From NCBI RefSeq assembly GCF_023283845.1, contig NZ_JAKILC010000001.1:434001-498000 (forward strand): a stretch of DNA of 64,000 bases, read 5' to 3'. Below the pieces are notes generated by a model that saw nothing but the letters and a program-made list of their open reading frames with translations, was not told the DNA's origin and ran no database searches. The first letter of the stretch is position 1; each line of letters starts with the position of its first letter. This DNA is from Shewanella marinintestina. Its GTDB lineage: Bacteria > Pseudomonadota > Gammaproteobacteria > Enterobacterales > Shewanellaceae. Both the position numbers and the translations under genes were made by a program. This document shows, one piece after another, positions 8,950 through 19,028 of the stretch.

Positions 8950-9840
8950 ATGCAGGACCGATTTTTAAAAAGCATAGCTAAGTTACCTGAGAAACTAGCA
9001 ACTGCAATTGTGCCGTTACTTGATCAAGACTTTGCTGGCCATATTGATGCGCAGCAACTTACTGAACTGCAAGCTCAAACTGGTATGGAGTTAAATGAAT
9101 TACTGTTAGCGCTTCTACCAATAGCCGCAGCTTTAGCGCGTCCACCTATTAGTGAGTTTTTTGTAGGTGCCATTGCCAAAGGCAAAAGTGGCGATATCTA
9201 TATGGGCGCGAATATTGAACTACCTGGCGAAGCATTATTTCACTCAGTACATGCAGAACAAAGTGCAATCAGCCATGCTTGGTTAAGTGGTGAAAGTGCA
9301 ATTGAGGACATTATTGTTAATGCTTCACCGTGCGGACATTGCCGTCAGTTTATTAATGAGCTAGTTGAAGGCAGCAAAGTAAAAATCCACCTACCAGACC
9401 AAGCAACAGCACCTTTATCTCACTATTTACCTTATGCTTTTGGCCCAAGCGACTTAAATATCACAGAGCCACTACTAAGCAAGCAACTGCACACGTTAAC
9501 ACTAGACTCCAATGACCCGATGATCATTGAAGCGCTTGACCATGCAAGCCTCAGTTACGCGCCGTACACTAAAAACTACGCAGCAGTGGTACTAGAAACT
9601 AAAGATGGTGCAACATACTGTGGCCGTTATGCCGAGAACGCAGCATTTAATCCATCGATGCAGCCAATGCAAATGGCATTATCGACAATGGCGCGCCATA
9701 ATCGTGACTTTAGCGAGATCAATCGCGCGGTATTGATTGAATCATCTAAAGGTGTTGTATCACTAGTGGGTGCAGCTATGGACGCTCTACACAGTGTTGC
9801 TGTAGTTGAGCTCGAACATATTGTGGTTGAACCAGAATAA
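8950..9840 (+). CDS. cdd: Cytidine deaminase
   Basis: 296 residues, the long homodimeric form found in E. coli (about 294), with a catalytic N-terminal domain and a degenerate C-terminal copy. It converts cytidine and deoxycytidine to uridine forms in pyrimidine salvage. Zinc ligands and catalytic glutamate are in VHAEQSAI (near residue 100) and PCGHCRQF (near 129). The second half lacks these motifs, as in the family. Start ATG at 8950 has GGAAA upstream. A terminator shared with the convergent dehydrogenase gene follows. Confidence 0.96.
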   Translation: MQDRFLKSIAKLPEKLATAIVPLLDQDFAGHIDAQQLTELQAQTGMELNELLLALLPIAAALARPPISEFFVGAIAKGKSGDIYMGANIELPGEALFHSVHAEQSAISHAWLSGESAIEDIIVNASPCGHCRQFINELVEGSKVKIHLPDQATAPLSHYLPYAFGPSDLNITEPLLSKQLHTLTLDSNDPMIIEALDHASLSYAPYTKNYAAVVLETKDGATYCGRYAENAAFNPSMQPMQMALSTMARHNRDFSEINRAVLIESSKGVVSLVGAAMDALHSVAVVELEHIVVEPE

Positions 9841-9867
9841 CCAATCTCTCGTGTATTAGTCACAAAG

Positions 9868-9897
9868 TAAAAAGGATCACGAATGTGGTCCTTTTAT
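9868..9897. terminator. Bidirectional terminator between cdd and the dehydrogenase gene
   Basis: AAAGGATCAC and GTGGTCCTTT pair over 10 bp (one G-T wobble) around a GAAT loop. T-runs occur on both strands, so it can serve both convergent genes. Confidence 0.8.
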
Positions 9898-9928
9898 AAT
9901 AAATTAAACTATCTTCGCAGCTAAACCA

Positions 9929-10804
9929 CTAACCGCGATTCTTCTCAAGTTTTGCTAACAGACTTGATGTGTCCCAGCGTGCACCGCCAATAGCTTGCAC
10001 TTCTGAATAGAATTGATCGACTAATGCTGTTAAAGGCAAATGTGAGCCATTGCGACGCGCTTCAGTGAGTGCAATTCCAAGATCTTTGCGCATCCAATCT
10101 ACCGCAAACCCTAGGTTATACTCGCCCTGCCACATGGTTTGATAACGATTTTCCATTTGCCAAGACTGCGCAGCACCTTTGCTTATCACCTCAACCACTT
10201 TTTCGCCATCAAGGCCTGCGCTACGCGCAAAATGTAATCCCTCAGCTAAACCTTGTACTACGCCTGCGATACAGATTTGATTGACCATTTTAGTGAGCTG
10301 ACCTGCACCTACCTCACCAAGCCTTTCAGCGCATCGAGCATAGGCATCCATAATCGGCTTTGCAGCTTCAAACGTTGCTTGTTCTCCGCCAACCATAACG
10401 GTTAATACGCCATTTTCTGCCCCAGCCTGACCACCAGATACCGGAGCGTCCATAAAGCCAATATTAAGTGATTCGGCGGCTGCAGCAATTTCACGCGCGA
10501 CATCGGCGGAAGCGGTTGTGTGATCAACTAAAATGCTATTTGCTGTCATGCCGGCTAATGCGCCGGTATCACTTAAAGTCACTTCGCGTAAATCATCATC
10601 GTTACCGACACACACAAACACAATATCTTGTCCTTTAGCAGCCGCTTTGGGAGTTAGTTGATATTCGCCACCGAACTCGTTAACCCACGCTTTTGCTTTA
10701 GCTTCAGTGCGATTATAAACAGTCACTTGATGGCCATTTTTAACCAAATGCCCCGCCATTGGGTAACCCATTACGCCCAAACCGATAAATGCAACTTTAG
10801 CCAT
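9929..10804 (-). CDS. NAD(P)-dependent beta-hydroxyacid dehydrogenase (3-hydroxyisobutyrate dehydrogenase family)
   Basis: 291-residue oxidoreductase. The N-terminal Rossmann motif GLGVMGYPMAGHL (residues 8-20) binds the dinucleotide. DAPVSGGQAGAENG is the family substrate-binding signature and GQLTKMVNQ carries the catalytic lysine. Substrate could be 3-hydroxyisobutyrate, tartronate semialdehyde or a succinate semialdehyde-like compound; no pathway partners are adjacent. The ATG at 10802-10804 (MAKVAFIGLG) is preceded by AGGAAG. A longer in-frame extension to 10906 exists but runs through the terminator of the upstream gene, so it is rejected. Confidence 0.88.
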   Translation of the reverse strand: MAKVAFIGLGVMGYPMAGHLVKNGHQVTVYNRTEAKAKAWVNEFGGEYQLTPKAAAKGQDIVFVCVGNDDDLREVTLSDTGALAGMTANSILVDHTTASADVAREIAAAAESLNIGFMDAPVSGGQAGAENGVLTVMVGGEQATFEAAKPIMDAYARCAERLGEVGAGQLTKMVNQICIAGVVQGLAEGLHFARSAGLDGEKVVEVISKGAAQSWQMENRYQTMWQGEYNLGFAVDWMRKDLGIALTEARRNGSHLPLTALVDQFYSEVQAIGGARWDTSSLLAKLEKNRG

Positions 10805-10890
10805 TTCACTTCCTATTTGTAGAGTCAGATTGTTTATATTTTGAAGCCATTCTAAAGGCTTGATTGAAAAATAACAGGGAAAAAAGAAAT

Positions 10891-10918
10891 AAAAAAGCCA
10901 GCCCAAAGGCTAGCTTTT
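10891..10918 (-). terminator. Terminator of the acyl-CoA thioesterase gene
   Basis: AAAAGC-C-AGCC pairs with GGCT-A-GCTTTT (one mismatch) around CAAA. On the minus strand it ends in six or more T, just after the thioesterase stop codon. Confidence 0.75.
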
Positions 10919-10940
10919 ATGCGTGAACAAACTCGACACT

Positions 10941-11441
10941 TTAGGGAAGTTGTAACGAAGGCTGTAGATCAACGTGCGCTTGCATTTCCGCACCAATCTT
11001 TTTGCGCATTTCCATCAAACGTATTGCAGATTCTCGCAGTTCTATATCCGCTGGCAGTTCAGGCTTCCAATCAGGTACTTCGGTCGGTTGACCTTCATCG
11101 TCAACCGCTACCATCACTAATACACAGTGAGTGGTTAAATGCCGATCTTGATTTTTAGGGTCACCCGCTTTTACATCAACACCTAAGTGCATTGACGTGC
11201 GACCGGTATAAATAACCTTTGCAGTCACTTCAACGATATTGCCCACATGAATAGGCTTAACAAATCGAATACCGCCTGCATAAGCGGTAATACAATACTT
11301 ACCGCTCCAGCCAGCTGCACATGCATAGCCCGCAAGGTCAATCCATTTCATCACGGCGCCACCGTGTACTTTTCCGCCAAAATTAACATCGGCAGGCTCT
11401 GCGAGGAATCTTAATGTTAATTGTCTTTCTAAACCGGCCAT
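10941..11441 (-). CDS. Acyl-CoA thioesterase, hotdog fold (YciA/BACH-like)
   Basis: 166-residue single hotdog-domain enzyme that hydrolyses acyl-CoA thioesters. The motif VNFGGKVHGGAVMKWIDLAG near the N-terminus is the family's active-site helix region, followed by the strands ITAYAGGIRFVKPIHVGN and a conserved TGRTSMHLGVDV. The ATG at 11439-11441 (MAGLERQ) has AGG six bases upstream; a TTG four codons earlier would overlap that site. Its neighbourhood beside the fatty-acid cluster is suggestive but it is separately transcribed. Chain-length preference cannot be inferred. Confidence 0.88.
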   Translation of the reverse strand: MAGLERQLTLRFLAEPADVNFGGKVHGGAVMKWIDLAGYACAAGWSGKYCITAYAGGIRFVKPIHVGNIVEVTAKVIYTGRTSMHLGVDVKAGDPKNQDRHLTTHCVLVMVAVDDEGQPTEVPDWKPELPADIELRESAIRLMEMRKKIGAEMQAHVDLQPSLQLP

Positions 11442-11505
11442 ATTGGACCTCAATGCATTTACTGACTATTGAGTATCTTACGCCAAATTCTTTACATCGG
11501 CACGT

Positions 11506-11874
11506 TTAGCCAAACTGACCGACTAAAAAGCTACCACTTAGAACAACAGGCAAAGATAGGCGATAAACCCAAAGCTGTGTAGTCGCTCCGAAGTACTTAC
11601 CACCATTAAATAAGGTGTAAGCTGCGATACCCGCTAAAAACAGCCCCATGACCTCAATACCTGCGATAACACTGTTGGCATTGCTAACGTCAATTGCGGT
11701 TATCAAGAGTGCAAACCAAACAATACTAAAGGCAGCTACGGCCATATTAAATGTTTTAACACCTAACTGCAGCTGAGGTAAACGTGTTGCGGATTCGCCA
11801 CGAATAAGCTCATTAATATTAGCAGTAATAATGCCTAGAACTGGCATGATAGGAATAACAATTGGATTTAGCAC
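11506..11874 (-). CDS. Small integral membrane protein, unknown
   Basis: 122 residues with three to four hydrophobic helices (about 1-17, 43-65, 69-90 and 100-118) and a short polar stretch near residues 22-35. I do not recognise a family. The GTG at 11872-11874 is preceded by AGGGA at seven bases, a good ribosome site, which supports it as a real gene. It lies between fabF and the thioesterase on the same strand, 64 bases from the latter, so the two could be co-transcribed. Confidence 0.65.
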   Translation of the reverse strand: MLNPIVIPIMPVLGIITANINELIRGESATRLPQLQLGVKTFNMAVAAFSIVWFALLITAIDVSNANSVIAGIEVMGLFLAGIAAYTLFNGGKYFGATTQLWVYRLSLPVVLSGSFLVGQFG

Positions 11875-12064
11875 TTTCGTGTCCCTTAGGTAAGTTCTGC
11901 ATTGAGCTCATCACTTGAGCCGACGCCAGCAGTATCTGCCTAAAAACACGTATATTCTAGTGGCATATCAGCAGATTAACTAAGGTTAATCTTGCCGATA
12001 TAAAATTTTAATATAAGGCCAAATTAGTGTGAGATAGTTCATGATACACATGAAGACTAAATAT

Positions 12065-12094
12065 AAAAAAAGCGCCTTTAGGCGCTTTTTTTTA
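12065..12094 (-). terminator. Terminator of the fatty-acid synthesis cluster
   Basis: AGCGCC and GGCGCT form a tight stem flanked by A- and T-runs on both sides, so it can act in either direction. It begins 15 bases after the fabF stop codon. Confidence 0.85.
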
Positions 12095-12108
12095 TCGTAC
12101 TTAACTCA

Positions 12109-13347
12109 CTATACTTTTTTAAACAGTAATGAGCCGTTAGTTCCACCAAAGCCAAATGAGTTACATAGACCGTATTCAAACTTGTAATCACGTGCTGTGT
12201 GCGGCACAAAATCCAAATCACAACCTTCATCAGGATTATCTAAGTTAAGCGTTGGTGGGATCACCTGATCTTGAAGCGCCAAAATCGTGATAATGGCTTC
12301 GACCGAACCTGCGGCGCCCAGTAAGTGACCGGTCATTGATTTTGTTGAGCTAACAAGTAAGTCATAAGCGTGATCGCCAAATACCGACTTAACCGCTGCC
12401 GCTTCAGCTTTATCACCTGCAGGTGTAGAGGTACCGTGAGCGTTGATATAACCAATCTCTTCACGACCAATTTTTGCATCGTTAATCGCGTTAACCATGG
12501 CTGCAGCAGCGCCAGCGCCGTCACTTGGTGGTGATGTCATATGGAACGCATCACCGCTCATGCCAAAGCCTACAAGCTCTGCATAGATAGTTGCTCCACG
12601 CGCTTTAGCGTGCTCGTATTCTTCAACGACCATCACACCTGCGCCATCTCCGATAACAAAACCGTCACGGTCTTTATCCCAAGGACGACTTGCAGCTTGT
12701 GGATCATCATTGCGGGTTGATAACGCTTTCGCAGAGCCAAAGCCACCAACTGCTAATGGGCAAGTCACATCTTCAGCGCCGCCCGCAACCATTACGTCTG
12801 CATCACCATAAGCAATCGTGCGCGCCGCAAAACCAATATTATGCACTCCAGTTGTACAAGCGGTCGTCACAGCGAAGTTTGGTCCGGTCATGCCGTATTT
12901 TATCGACAGGTGGCCAGCAATCATATTAATAATGGTGCTAGGAACAAAGAAAGGAGAGATCTTTCGCGGTCCACCTTTAATCATTGCCGAATGGTTTTGC
13001 TCGATAAGTGGCATTCCGCCCATGCCTGCACCAATAGCCGTACCGACACGAGCAGGGTCAAGCTTATCCATCTCAAGACCCGAATCTTCTACAGCTTGAA
13101 TCCCTGCTGCCATGCCGTATTGGATAAACAAGTCCATCTTACGTGCATCTTTACGGGACATGTACTGTTCGACATCAAAGTCTTTAACAGAGCCGCTTAT
13201 ACGCGTTGTGAACTCACTTGCATCAAATTTAGTGATTGGTGCAATACCACTCTTACCAGAAACTAGAGCTTTCCAAGAAGAGTCAACTGTATTTCCCACA
13301 GGGCTAACTAAGCCTAAGCCCGTTATGACTACTCGACGTTTAGACAC
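12109..13347 (-). CDS. fabF: 3-oxoacyl-[acyl-carrier-protein] synthase II
   Basis: 412-residue condensing enzyme (KAS II) that extends acyl-ACP with malonyl-ACP and governs the temperature-dependent C16-to-C18 unsaturated step in related bacteria. The catalytic Cys-His-His triad is visible: [11 protein letters not shown] (Cys near 164), [11 protein letters not shown] (His near 304) and [11 protein letters not shown] (His near 341). It is the last gene of the cluster, 242 bases after acpP, and has its own terminator. The acpP terminator lies between, so fabF probably has a promoter of its own or depends on readthrough. Confidence 0.97.
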   Translation of the reverse strand: MSKRRVVITGLGLVSPVGNTVDSSWKALVSGKSGIAPITKFDASEFTTRISGSVKDFDVEQYMSRKDARKMDLFIQYGMAAGIQAVEDSGLEMDKLDPARVGTAIGAGMGGMPLIEQNHSAMIKGGPRKISPFFVPSTIINMIAGHLSIKYGMTGPNFAVTTACTTGVHNIGFAARTIAYGDADVMVAGGAEDVTCPLAVGGFGSAKALSTRNDDPQAASRPWDKDRDGFVIGDGAGVMVVEEYEHAKARGATIYAELVGFGMSGDAFHMTSPPSDGAGAAAAMVNAINDAKIGREEIGYINAHGTSTPAGDKAEAAAVKSVFGDHAYDLLVSSTKSMTGHLLGAAGSVEAIITILALQDQVIPPTLNLDNPDEGCDLDFVPHTARDYKFEYGLCNSFGFGGTNGSLLFKKV

Positions 13348-13544
13348 GCGGTCACCTTTTTACTTTAAAAATGAATAATGATGATAGCTGCAAAGGGTTT
13401 GAACTACCAATACCTAAACCTTGTAACATGAACATATGCGTTCATCAGGTAAAAGCCAATTCTGGTTGGAATAATACTTACTTAGGTCAATAAGTATTGA
13501 AAAAGCGAAGAGTAAAACGGAGCATCAACCAGCGGCTTTACAAA

Positions 13545-13578
13545 CAAAAACAGGCGGCAAAAATGCCGCCTGTTTTCT
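13545..13578 (-). terminator. Terminator or attenuator after acpP
   Basis: ACAGGCGGCA and TGCCGCCTGT form a perfect 10-bp stem with an AAAA loop and a T-rich tail on the minus strand. It begins 12 bases after the acpP stop. It may limit readthrough into fabF, giving more acpP than fabF transcript. Confidence 0.85.
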
Positions 13579-13589
13579 AGAATTCTAGA

Positions 13590-13823
13590 TTACTGATTCT
13601 TAGAAACGTAATCGATCGCTGCTTGAACAGTAGTGATCTTTTCAGCTTCTTCATCAGGGATCTCGGTGTCAAACTCTTCTTCTAGAGCCATAACCAACTC
13701 AACAGTGTCTAGAGAATCCGCACCCAAATCGTCAACGAAAGATGCTGCTGATTTAACGTCTTCTTCTTTAACACCTAGTTGCTCGATGATGATTTTCTTT
13801 ACACGTTCTTCGATGTTGCTCAT
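13590..13823 (-). CDS. acpP: Acyl carrier protein
   Basis: 77 residues, highly acidic, four-helix carrier that holds growing acyl chains on a phosphopantetheine arm. The attachment serine is Ser37 in [14 protein letters not shown], the canonical site. Length and sequence are typical of gammaproteobacterial AcpP. It lies between fabG and fabF as usual, with a 159-base leader after fabG that probably contains its strong separate promoter, and a terminator right after it. Confidence 0.98.
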   Translation of the reverse strand: MSNIEERVKKIIIEQLGVKEEDVKSAASFVDDLGADSLDTVELVMALEEEFDTEIPDEEAEKITTVQAAIDYVSKNQ

Positions 13824-13982
13824 TAGTTTTCTTTCCTATTCAAATTACGCACTTGCGCAAGATTGCGAGTAGTTTATTGAATTTGGCAGACATTGCAAGC
13901 TCAAATTTCGTGGTCTAACCACAATCAAGCCTGCAGTTGATGCAGATCACCCCATGAAGGCGGTAACAGCCTGCCGTTCCCT

Positions 13983-14729
13983 TTAAACCATGTACATGCC
14001 GCCATTTACGTGAAGAGTTTCTCCAGTAATGTAAGCAGCAGAGTCAGACGCTAAAAAGAGGACTGCGTTAGCAATTTCCTGCGCCTGGCCAAGCCTTTCC
14101 ATTGGCACCTGAGACATAATAGCTTTTTGCTGCTCTTCCGTCAGCTCATCTGTCATGTCTGTCTGGATAAATCCAGGAGCAATAGCATTAACTGTAATTT
14201 GACGAGATGCAACCTCTCTTGCAAGAGATTTTGTAAATCCGATCAAACCAGCTTTAGCTGCAGAGTAGTTAGTTTGCCCTGCATTGCCCATTGTGCCTAC
14301 GACAGAACCAATATTGATAATACGTCCGTGACGCTTTTTCATCATTGGTCTCATCACCGCTTTTGACGTGCGGAAGATAGATGTTAGGTTAGTATCTACG
14401 ATATCTTGCCATTCGTCATCTTTCATTCGCATTAACAAATTATCACGAGTGATACCTGCGTTGTTAACGAGGATATCAACATCGCCAGCTTTTTCTTTAA
14501 TTGTTTCAAACAAAGACTTAACAGAATCTGAATCTGTTACGTTTAAAACAAGACCATGACCTTTATCGCCCAAGTAAGCTTGAATTGCTTCAGCGCCACG
14601 TTCGCTGGTTGCAGTACCGATAACCACAGCCCCTGCAGAAACTAAAGTTTCAGCAACTGCACGGCCAATACCACGACTCGCGCCAGTAACTAAGGCGACT
14701 TTACCAGTCAGATCAAAACTTATACTCAT
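13983..14729 (-). CDS. fabG: 3-oxoacyl-[acyl-carrier-protein] reductase
   Basis: 248-residue short-chain dehydrogenase that reduces 3-ketoacyl-ACP with NADPH. Cofactor motif GASRGIG (residues 16-22), NNAG near 90, and the Ser-Tyr-Lys catalytic set with NYSAAKAGL (Tyr near 155, Lys near 159). C-terminal GETLHVNGGMYMV is typical. Its start lies nine bases after the fabD stop, so the two are co-transcribed. Confidence 0.97.
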   Translation of the reverse strand: MSISFDLTGKVALVTGASRGIGRAVAETLVSAGAVVIGTATSERGAEAIQAYLGDKGHGLVLNVTDSDSVKSLFETIKEKAGDVDILVNNAGITRDNLLMRMKDDEWQDIVDTNLTSIFRTSKAVMRPMMKKRHGRIINIGSVVGTMGNAGQTNYSAAKAGLIGFTKSLAREVASRQITVNAIAPGFIQTDMTDELTEEQQKAIMSQVPMERLGQAQEIANAVLFLASDSAAYITGETLHVNGGMYMV

Positions 14730-14738
14730 CAGATTTCC

Positions 14739-15665
14739 TTATTCGGTCAACGCCGTTAATGATGCTACATCGTTTACAGCTTGCGCTGAAAGTGAGCGAT
14801 TAATACGCTTAGTAAGACCTGTTAGTACTTTTCCAGGTCCCATTTCAAATAATTTAGTTGTGCCTTCAGACGCCATTACCTCAACAGTCTCTGACCAGCG
14901 TACTGGACGATAAAGTTGGCGTACTAATGCATCTTTAATGTCAGCAGCTGCCGCTGGGCTCGCTACGTCAACATTGTTAATCACTTTTACGCTTGGCTCA
15001 TTAAATTCTATTGCATCAAGTGCTATAGCAAGCTTTTCTGCTGCAGGTTTCATTAACTCACAGTGAGAAGGCACACTAACCGGTAATGCAACTGCCATCT
15101 TAGCGCCGTTAGCCTTGCATAATGCAGCAGCACGCTCAACAGCGGCTTTTTCACCAGCAATAACTACTTGACCTGGGCTGTTATAGTTAACAGGGCTCAC
15201 TACTGCACCTTCGGAGGCGTCTTCGCAAGCTTTAGCAATCGCATCGTTATCTAAACCGATAATGGCGAACATTGCCCCTGTCCCAGCAGGAACAGCTTGT
15301 TGCATTAATTGGCCACGAAGCTCAACTAATTTTATTGCCGCTTCAAAATCAATGACACCTGCACAAACGAGTGCTGAATACTCACCTAAGCTATGGCCTG
15401 CCATGACACTTGGTAGTGCCTTACCTGATGCCAGGTATGCACGGTAAATCGCGACACTTGCCGCTAATAAAGCAGGCTGGGTTTTATCGGTTTCATTTAG
15501 GGTTTCAACTGGACCTTGCTGAACTAAGTCCCATAAATCATATCCTAGGACTTGGCTTGCTTGTGCAAATGTCTCACCCACAACAGCATGTTGCTCAGCT
15601 AGCTCAGCCAACATACCTAATGCTTGTGAGCCCTGACCAGGGAATACAAAAGCCGTATTTTCCAT
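14739..15665 (-). CDS. fabD: Malonyl CoA-acyl carrier protein transacylase
   Basis: 308-residue enzyme that moves malonyl from CoA to ACP. FPGQGSQ at the N-terminus and the nucleophile elbow GHSLGEYSA (Ser near residue 92) are present; the catalytic histidine is in PSHCELM near residue 200. Length matches E. coli FabD (309). It lies 54 bases after fabH and 9 before fabG in the same operon. Confidence 0.97.
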   Translation of the reverse strand: MENTAFVFPGQGSQALGMLAELAEQHAVVGETFAQASQVLGYDLWDLVQQGPVETLNETDKTQPALLAASVAIYRAYLASGKALPSVMAGHSLGEYSALVCAGVIDFEAAIKLVELRGQLMQQAVPAGTGAMFAIIGLDNDAIAKACEDASEGAVVSPVNYNSPGQVVIAGEKAAVERAAALCKANGAKMAVALPVSVPSHCELMKPAAEKLAIALDAIEFNEPSVKVINNVDVASPAAAADIKDALVRQLYRPVRWSETVEVMASEGTTKLFEMGPGKVLTGLTKRINRSLSAQAVNDVASLTALTE

Positions 15666-15719
15666 ATTTATCTACCTTTAAAATCGATGTCTACTAACGA
15701 ATACAAATGAAGACCATCA

Positions 15720-16679
15720 TTAAAAACGAACTAAAGCACTTCCCCAGGCAAATCCTGCACCGAAAGCTTCTAGTAGTAACATTTGACCGCGCTGAATACG
15801 ACCATCTCTAACCGCTTCATCTAGCGCGATAGGCACAGAGGCTGCTGACGTATTACCGTGCTTAGCAAGCGTTAACACTACTTTATCTAGACTCATATCA
15901 AGCTTTTTAGCTGTCGCTTTAATGATTCTAAAGTTAGCCTGATGCGGCACTAACCAGTCTATCTCAGATTTATCAATATTATTGTGACGTAATGTTTCAG
16001 TCACAACATGAGACAGCTGAGTCACAGCAACTTTAAATACATCATTGCCTTTCATTGTCATATAACCAACAGCTTCAGAAGTCTCACCTTTTCGGGGTGG
16101 GATTGAACATTTAAGCAAATCGCCTTGACGACCATCTGCATAAATATGAGTTGAGATAATCCCTGGTTCCTCTGAACGACCAACAACAGCCGCGCCAGCA
16201 CCGTCACCAAACAAAATAATTGTTGAACGGTCTTCTGGCTCACATAAGCGTGACAGTACATCAGCGCCAATCACCAATACATTTTTTGCAGCACCTGACT
16301 TAACAAACTGATCGGCAACAGACAATGCATATACAAAGCCAGAACAAGCCGCTGCGATATCAAATGCAGGAATAGTATGAATGCCTAGCATGGCTTGGAT
16401 TTCACAAGCTGCTGCAGGGAATGCATTAGCTGCACTTGTGGTACCACAAACAATCATGTCGATTTCTGTGGCATCAATACCAGCCATTTCAATAGCTTTT
16501 AAGGCTGCTTGATACCCCATGGTCGCAACGGTTTCGTCCGCTGCAGCGATTCGACGTTCTGAAATACCAGTACGTTCAACGATCCATTGATCAGTGGTCT
16601 CAACCATTTTTTCAAGATCGAGATTACTACGTACCTGTACGGGTAGATAACTACCAGTACCAAGAATTTTTGTATGCAT
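15720..16679 (-). CDS. fabH: 3-oxoacyl-[acyl-carrier-protein] synthase III
   Basis: 319-residue initiating condensing enzyme (KAS III) that joins acetyl-CoA to malonyl-ACP. The Cys-His-Asn triad is visible: [13 protein letters not shown] (Cys near 113), VPHQANFRI (His near 245) and [10 protein letters not shown] (Asn near 275). The start [13 protein letters not shown] is standard. It begins ten bases after plsX. Confidence 0.97.
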   Translation of the reverse strand: MHTKILGTGSYLPVQVRSNLDLEKMVETTDQWIVERTGISERRIAAADETVATMGYQAALKAIEMAGIDATEIDMIVCGTTSAANAFPAAACEIQAMLGIHTIPAFDIAAACSGFVYALSVADQFVKSGAAKNVLVIGADVLSRLCEPEDRSTIILFGDGAGAAVVGRSEEPGIISTHIYADGRQGDLLKCSIPPRKGETSEAVGYMTMKGNDVFKVAVTQLSHVVTETLRHNNIDKSEIDWLVPHQANFRIIKATAKKLDMSLDKVVLTLAKHGNTSAASVPIALDEAVRDGRIQRGQMLLLEAFGAGFAWGSALVRF

Positions 16680-16689
16680 AAGGAATTTA

Positions 16690-17718
16690 TCAGCTATTAA
16701 TGTCTAAAAGAATCGACTCAAGACGATCTTCAATCATCTGTGGGAGTCGACGTTGCGCTTCTGTCACTGCTAAATTAATTGCTTGTAAAAAAGCAGCTTC
16801 ATCCGCACACCCATGACTTTTTACTACAATTCCGCGCAATCCTATCAGACTTGCACCATTGTAGTGGTCGGGGTTCATCTGATTTAACAAAGAACGTATC
16901 CGTGGAGCGATGATTTTCGAAAGTAGGCGTACAAAAAAGCCCTCTCCGAGTCCTTTTTTTAGTTGGTGAACCAACAAGCGAGCAATACCCTCTGAAGTTT
17001 TCAAAGTGATATTACCGACAAAACCATCACAGACGATTACGTCTACGTTACCAGAGTAAATTTCATCACCTTCAATAAAACCGGTATAGTTTATTTGAGG
17101 GATCTGTTGCAGTAATTGACCAGCTTGTTGAACCTGATCATTACCTTTAATTTCTTCAATGCCGACATTGAGTAAAGCGACTTTTGGCGCCACCGTTTTA
17201 TCAACAGTCTCGCTGAGTACAGAGCCCATAACTGCAAACTGAAATAACGTTTCGGAATCGCAAGAAATGTTCGCACCTAAGTCTAGCAAATAAACTGGCG
17301 TGTTATTGACCGCAGGTAAGCAGCTAACGAGAGCTGGACGGTCGATGCCGGGTAAGGTCTTCAGTAAAACTTTAGACATCGCCATTAACGCACCTGTATT
17401 GCCTGCACTTAAGCACGCTTGCGCTTTTCCATCACGAACGAGCTCAATAGCCAAACGCATGGAACTTTGCTTACGGTTTCTGAGGGCGTGTACTGGCCGA
17501 TCTGACATAGTAACGACTTCTGTCGTGTGTCTGATCTCAATGCGACTTTTGATTGCTGGTTCGGCAGATGCTAAATGTTCGTCTATTTGGGATTTATCGC
17601 CCACTAGTACGATTTTTAGGAGGGGGTTTAAGCGAAGTGCCTGCAAAGTTGCAGGCACTGTGATGCGGGGACCAAAGTCGCCCCCCATCGCATCTAACGC
17701 AAGCGTCAGATTTGTCAT
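16690..17718 (-). CDS. plsX: Phosphate acyltransferase
   Basis: 342-residue soluble enzyme that makes acyl-phosphate from acyl-ACP for phospholipid synthesis. The N-terminus [12 protein letters not shown] is the family hallmark, with [12 protein letters not shown] and [16 protein letters not shown] further on. It links fatty-acid synthesis to membrane lipid assembly and sits in the usual place between rpmF and fabH, ten bases before the latter. Confidence 0.97.
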   Translation of the reverse strand: MTNLTLALDAMGGDFGPRITVPATLQALRLNPLLKIVLVGDKSQIDEHLASAEPAIKSRIEIRHTTEVVTMSDRPVHALRNRKQSSMRLAIELVRDGKAQACLSAGNTGALMAMSKVLLKTLPGIDRPALVSCLPAVNNTPVYLLDLGANISCDSETLFQFAVMGSVLSETVDKTVAPKVALLNVGIEEIKGNDQVQQAGQLLQQIPQINYTGFIEGDEIYSGNVDVIVCDGFVGNITLKTSEGIARLLVHQLKKGLGEGFFVRLLSKIIAPRIRSLLNQMNPDHYNGASLIGLRGIVVKSHGCADEAAFLQAINLAVTEAQRRLPQMIEDRLESILLDINS

Positions 17719-17733
17719 AAGGGTCTCAACAAA

Positions 17734-17904
17734 TTACTTGTTGATAACCTTTTGACCACGGTAGAAACCGTCCGCAGTCACGTTGTGACGACGGTGAAGT
17801 TCACCACTCGTTGCATCCACAGATAATTGAGCTGTGCTCAAAGAATCGTGTGAACGACGCATACCGCGCTTTGAACGAGATTTTTTATTCTGTTGTACAG
17901 CCAT
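17734..17904 (-). CDS. rpmF: 50S ribosomal protein L32
   Basis: 56 residues: starts [20 protein letters not shown] and ends GQKVINK. It is the basic, short L32 of gammaproteobacteria. The form lacks the four-cysteine zinc knuckle seen in some bacteria. It lies 17 bases after yceD and 15 before plsX, the conserved yceD-rpmF-plsX operon linking ribosome and lipid synthesis. Confidence 0.96.
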   Translation of the reverse strand: MAVQQNKKSRSKRGMRRSHDSLSTAQLSVDATSGELHRRHNVTADGFYRGQKVINK

Positions 17905-17921
17905 TGGCCCTGTCTCCTAGA

Positions 17922-18446
17922 TTACTTGCTCTTCAGTTTTTCTAACACTGCAAACGGATTTGGACGCTCCTCTTGAGCGGGTTCGATCTCGCCTACCACT
18001 ATATCTTGCTTACCAAGATGACAATCTTCATTCTCATGCATGGCAATTAGAGGCATAGCGATTATCAATTCATCTTCGATCAATTGATGCAGACGAATTT
18101 CGCCAATTTCATTGCACTCAATAGGCTCATACGCATCCGGGAGCTCATCGATTTCAGTTTCAGTCTTACAAAGGCCGAAACTAAACTCGACCGTAACCTC
18201 AGTGGTAAATAGTGTCATACAACGTTGACAATCCAGAGTGAGCTCCGTCACAGCCTTCCCGTTAAGGTAGACTATCCCCTGTATATCGACGCCACATTCA
18301 AGCGACACTGCCACATCAGAACAGTCGCCGGCACATAATTCATTTAATCGCTTTAACTGCTTACCAGGCACCAAGCCTTCATACGAAATCTGGCTACTGG
18401 CAGCGCGAACGGGATCAATTGAAACCGGTATCTTTACTGTTTGCAT
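17922..18446 (-). CDS. yceD: YceD family protein (DUF177), 23S rRNA accumulation protein
   Basis: 174 residues. YceD-family protein needed for normal 23S rRNA levels in E. coli; molecular activity is not settled. A pair of cysteines in LDCQRCMTLF (near residues 78-81), with an earlier cysteine at 39 or 43, is characteristic, as is the ECNEIGEIRLHQLIEDELIIAMP stretch. It is the first gene of the rpmF-plsX-fab operon, so the operon promoter should lie upstream in 18447-18600. Confidence 0.9.
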   Translation of the reverse strand: MQTVKIPVSIDPVRAASSQISYEGLVPGKQLKRLNELCAGDCSDVAVSLECGVDIQGIVYLNGKAVTELTLDCQRCMTLFTTEVTVEFSFGLCKTETEIDELPDAYEPIECNEIGEIRLHQLIEDELIIAMPLIAMHENEDCHLGKQDIVVGEIEPAQEERPNPFAVLEKLKSK

Positions 18447-19028
18447 AAGGCGCGCATATTACCGTGAAATTCCACAAAGTCAATACCCTCATAAGAACGT
18501 ATTGAATTATTGCTGACTTCACCGGTTAAGTGAGTTGTTAGGTAACCGCATTGTACAAGAAACAAAGCAGGCATTACATTATATTTCATCTATAAATACG
18601 TTTAAGTGTTCGTTAATCCATCGCGTCATTCTATTTTTGTGATGCTGTTAATAAAGCACATCACAAAAGTCTGCATAACAGCCTCTTTATATATCGCTAA
18701 AACTAGCAGAGTTTGCAGATAGGCGCTGAGTTTATTAGTACTATCAGCAGTTGAAATACCTTTTCTTGGGGAATGAATGGTGAAAATCTTAGGGAATGAG
18801 TGGTAAAAGCTCCTTCATCGAACATAGAAATTTATCTATTTAGGTAAATTCTACAGCGCTATTCTCACTCGTGAATCTTTGACGCACTAGATCCTGCTAT
18901 GAACAATATAAAGTTAAAGCGCCTTTATATGCTTATAGAGGGCAATAGTTACCTTTACCCACTCTAACTACGAACCTTATAATTGTGCAGTGACTAAGAG
19001 ATATTACTCTACCAAAACACCTATACCG
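18447..19028. other. Gene-free region upstream of yceD
   Basis: 582 bases with no supported coding frame. It should hold the promoter of the yceD-fab operon. Two partial direct copies of a GGGAATGA(A/G)TGGT motif occur at about 18766-18806, and an AT-rich imperfect palindrome at about 18826-18854. Neither matches a motif I know. Confidence 0.5.

Noticed and set aside
10805..10906. N-terminal extension of the beta-hydroxyacid dehydrogenase
   Set aside because: It runs through the upstream gene's terminator, while the ATG at 10804 has an AGGAAG site.
12690..13378. Plus-strand open frames across fabF
   Set aside because: They lie entirely antisense to fabF and lack start signals or recognisable domains.
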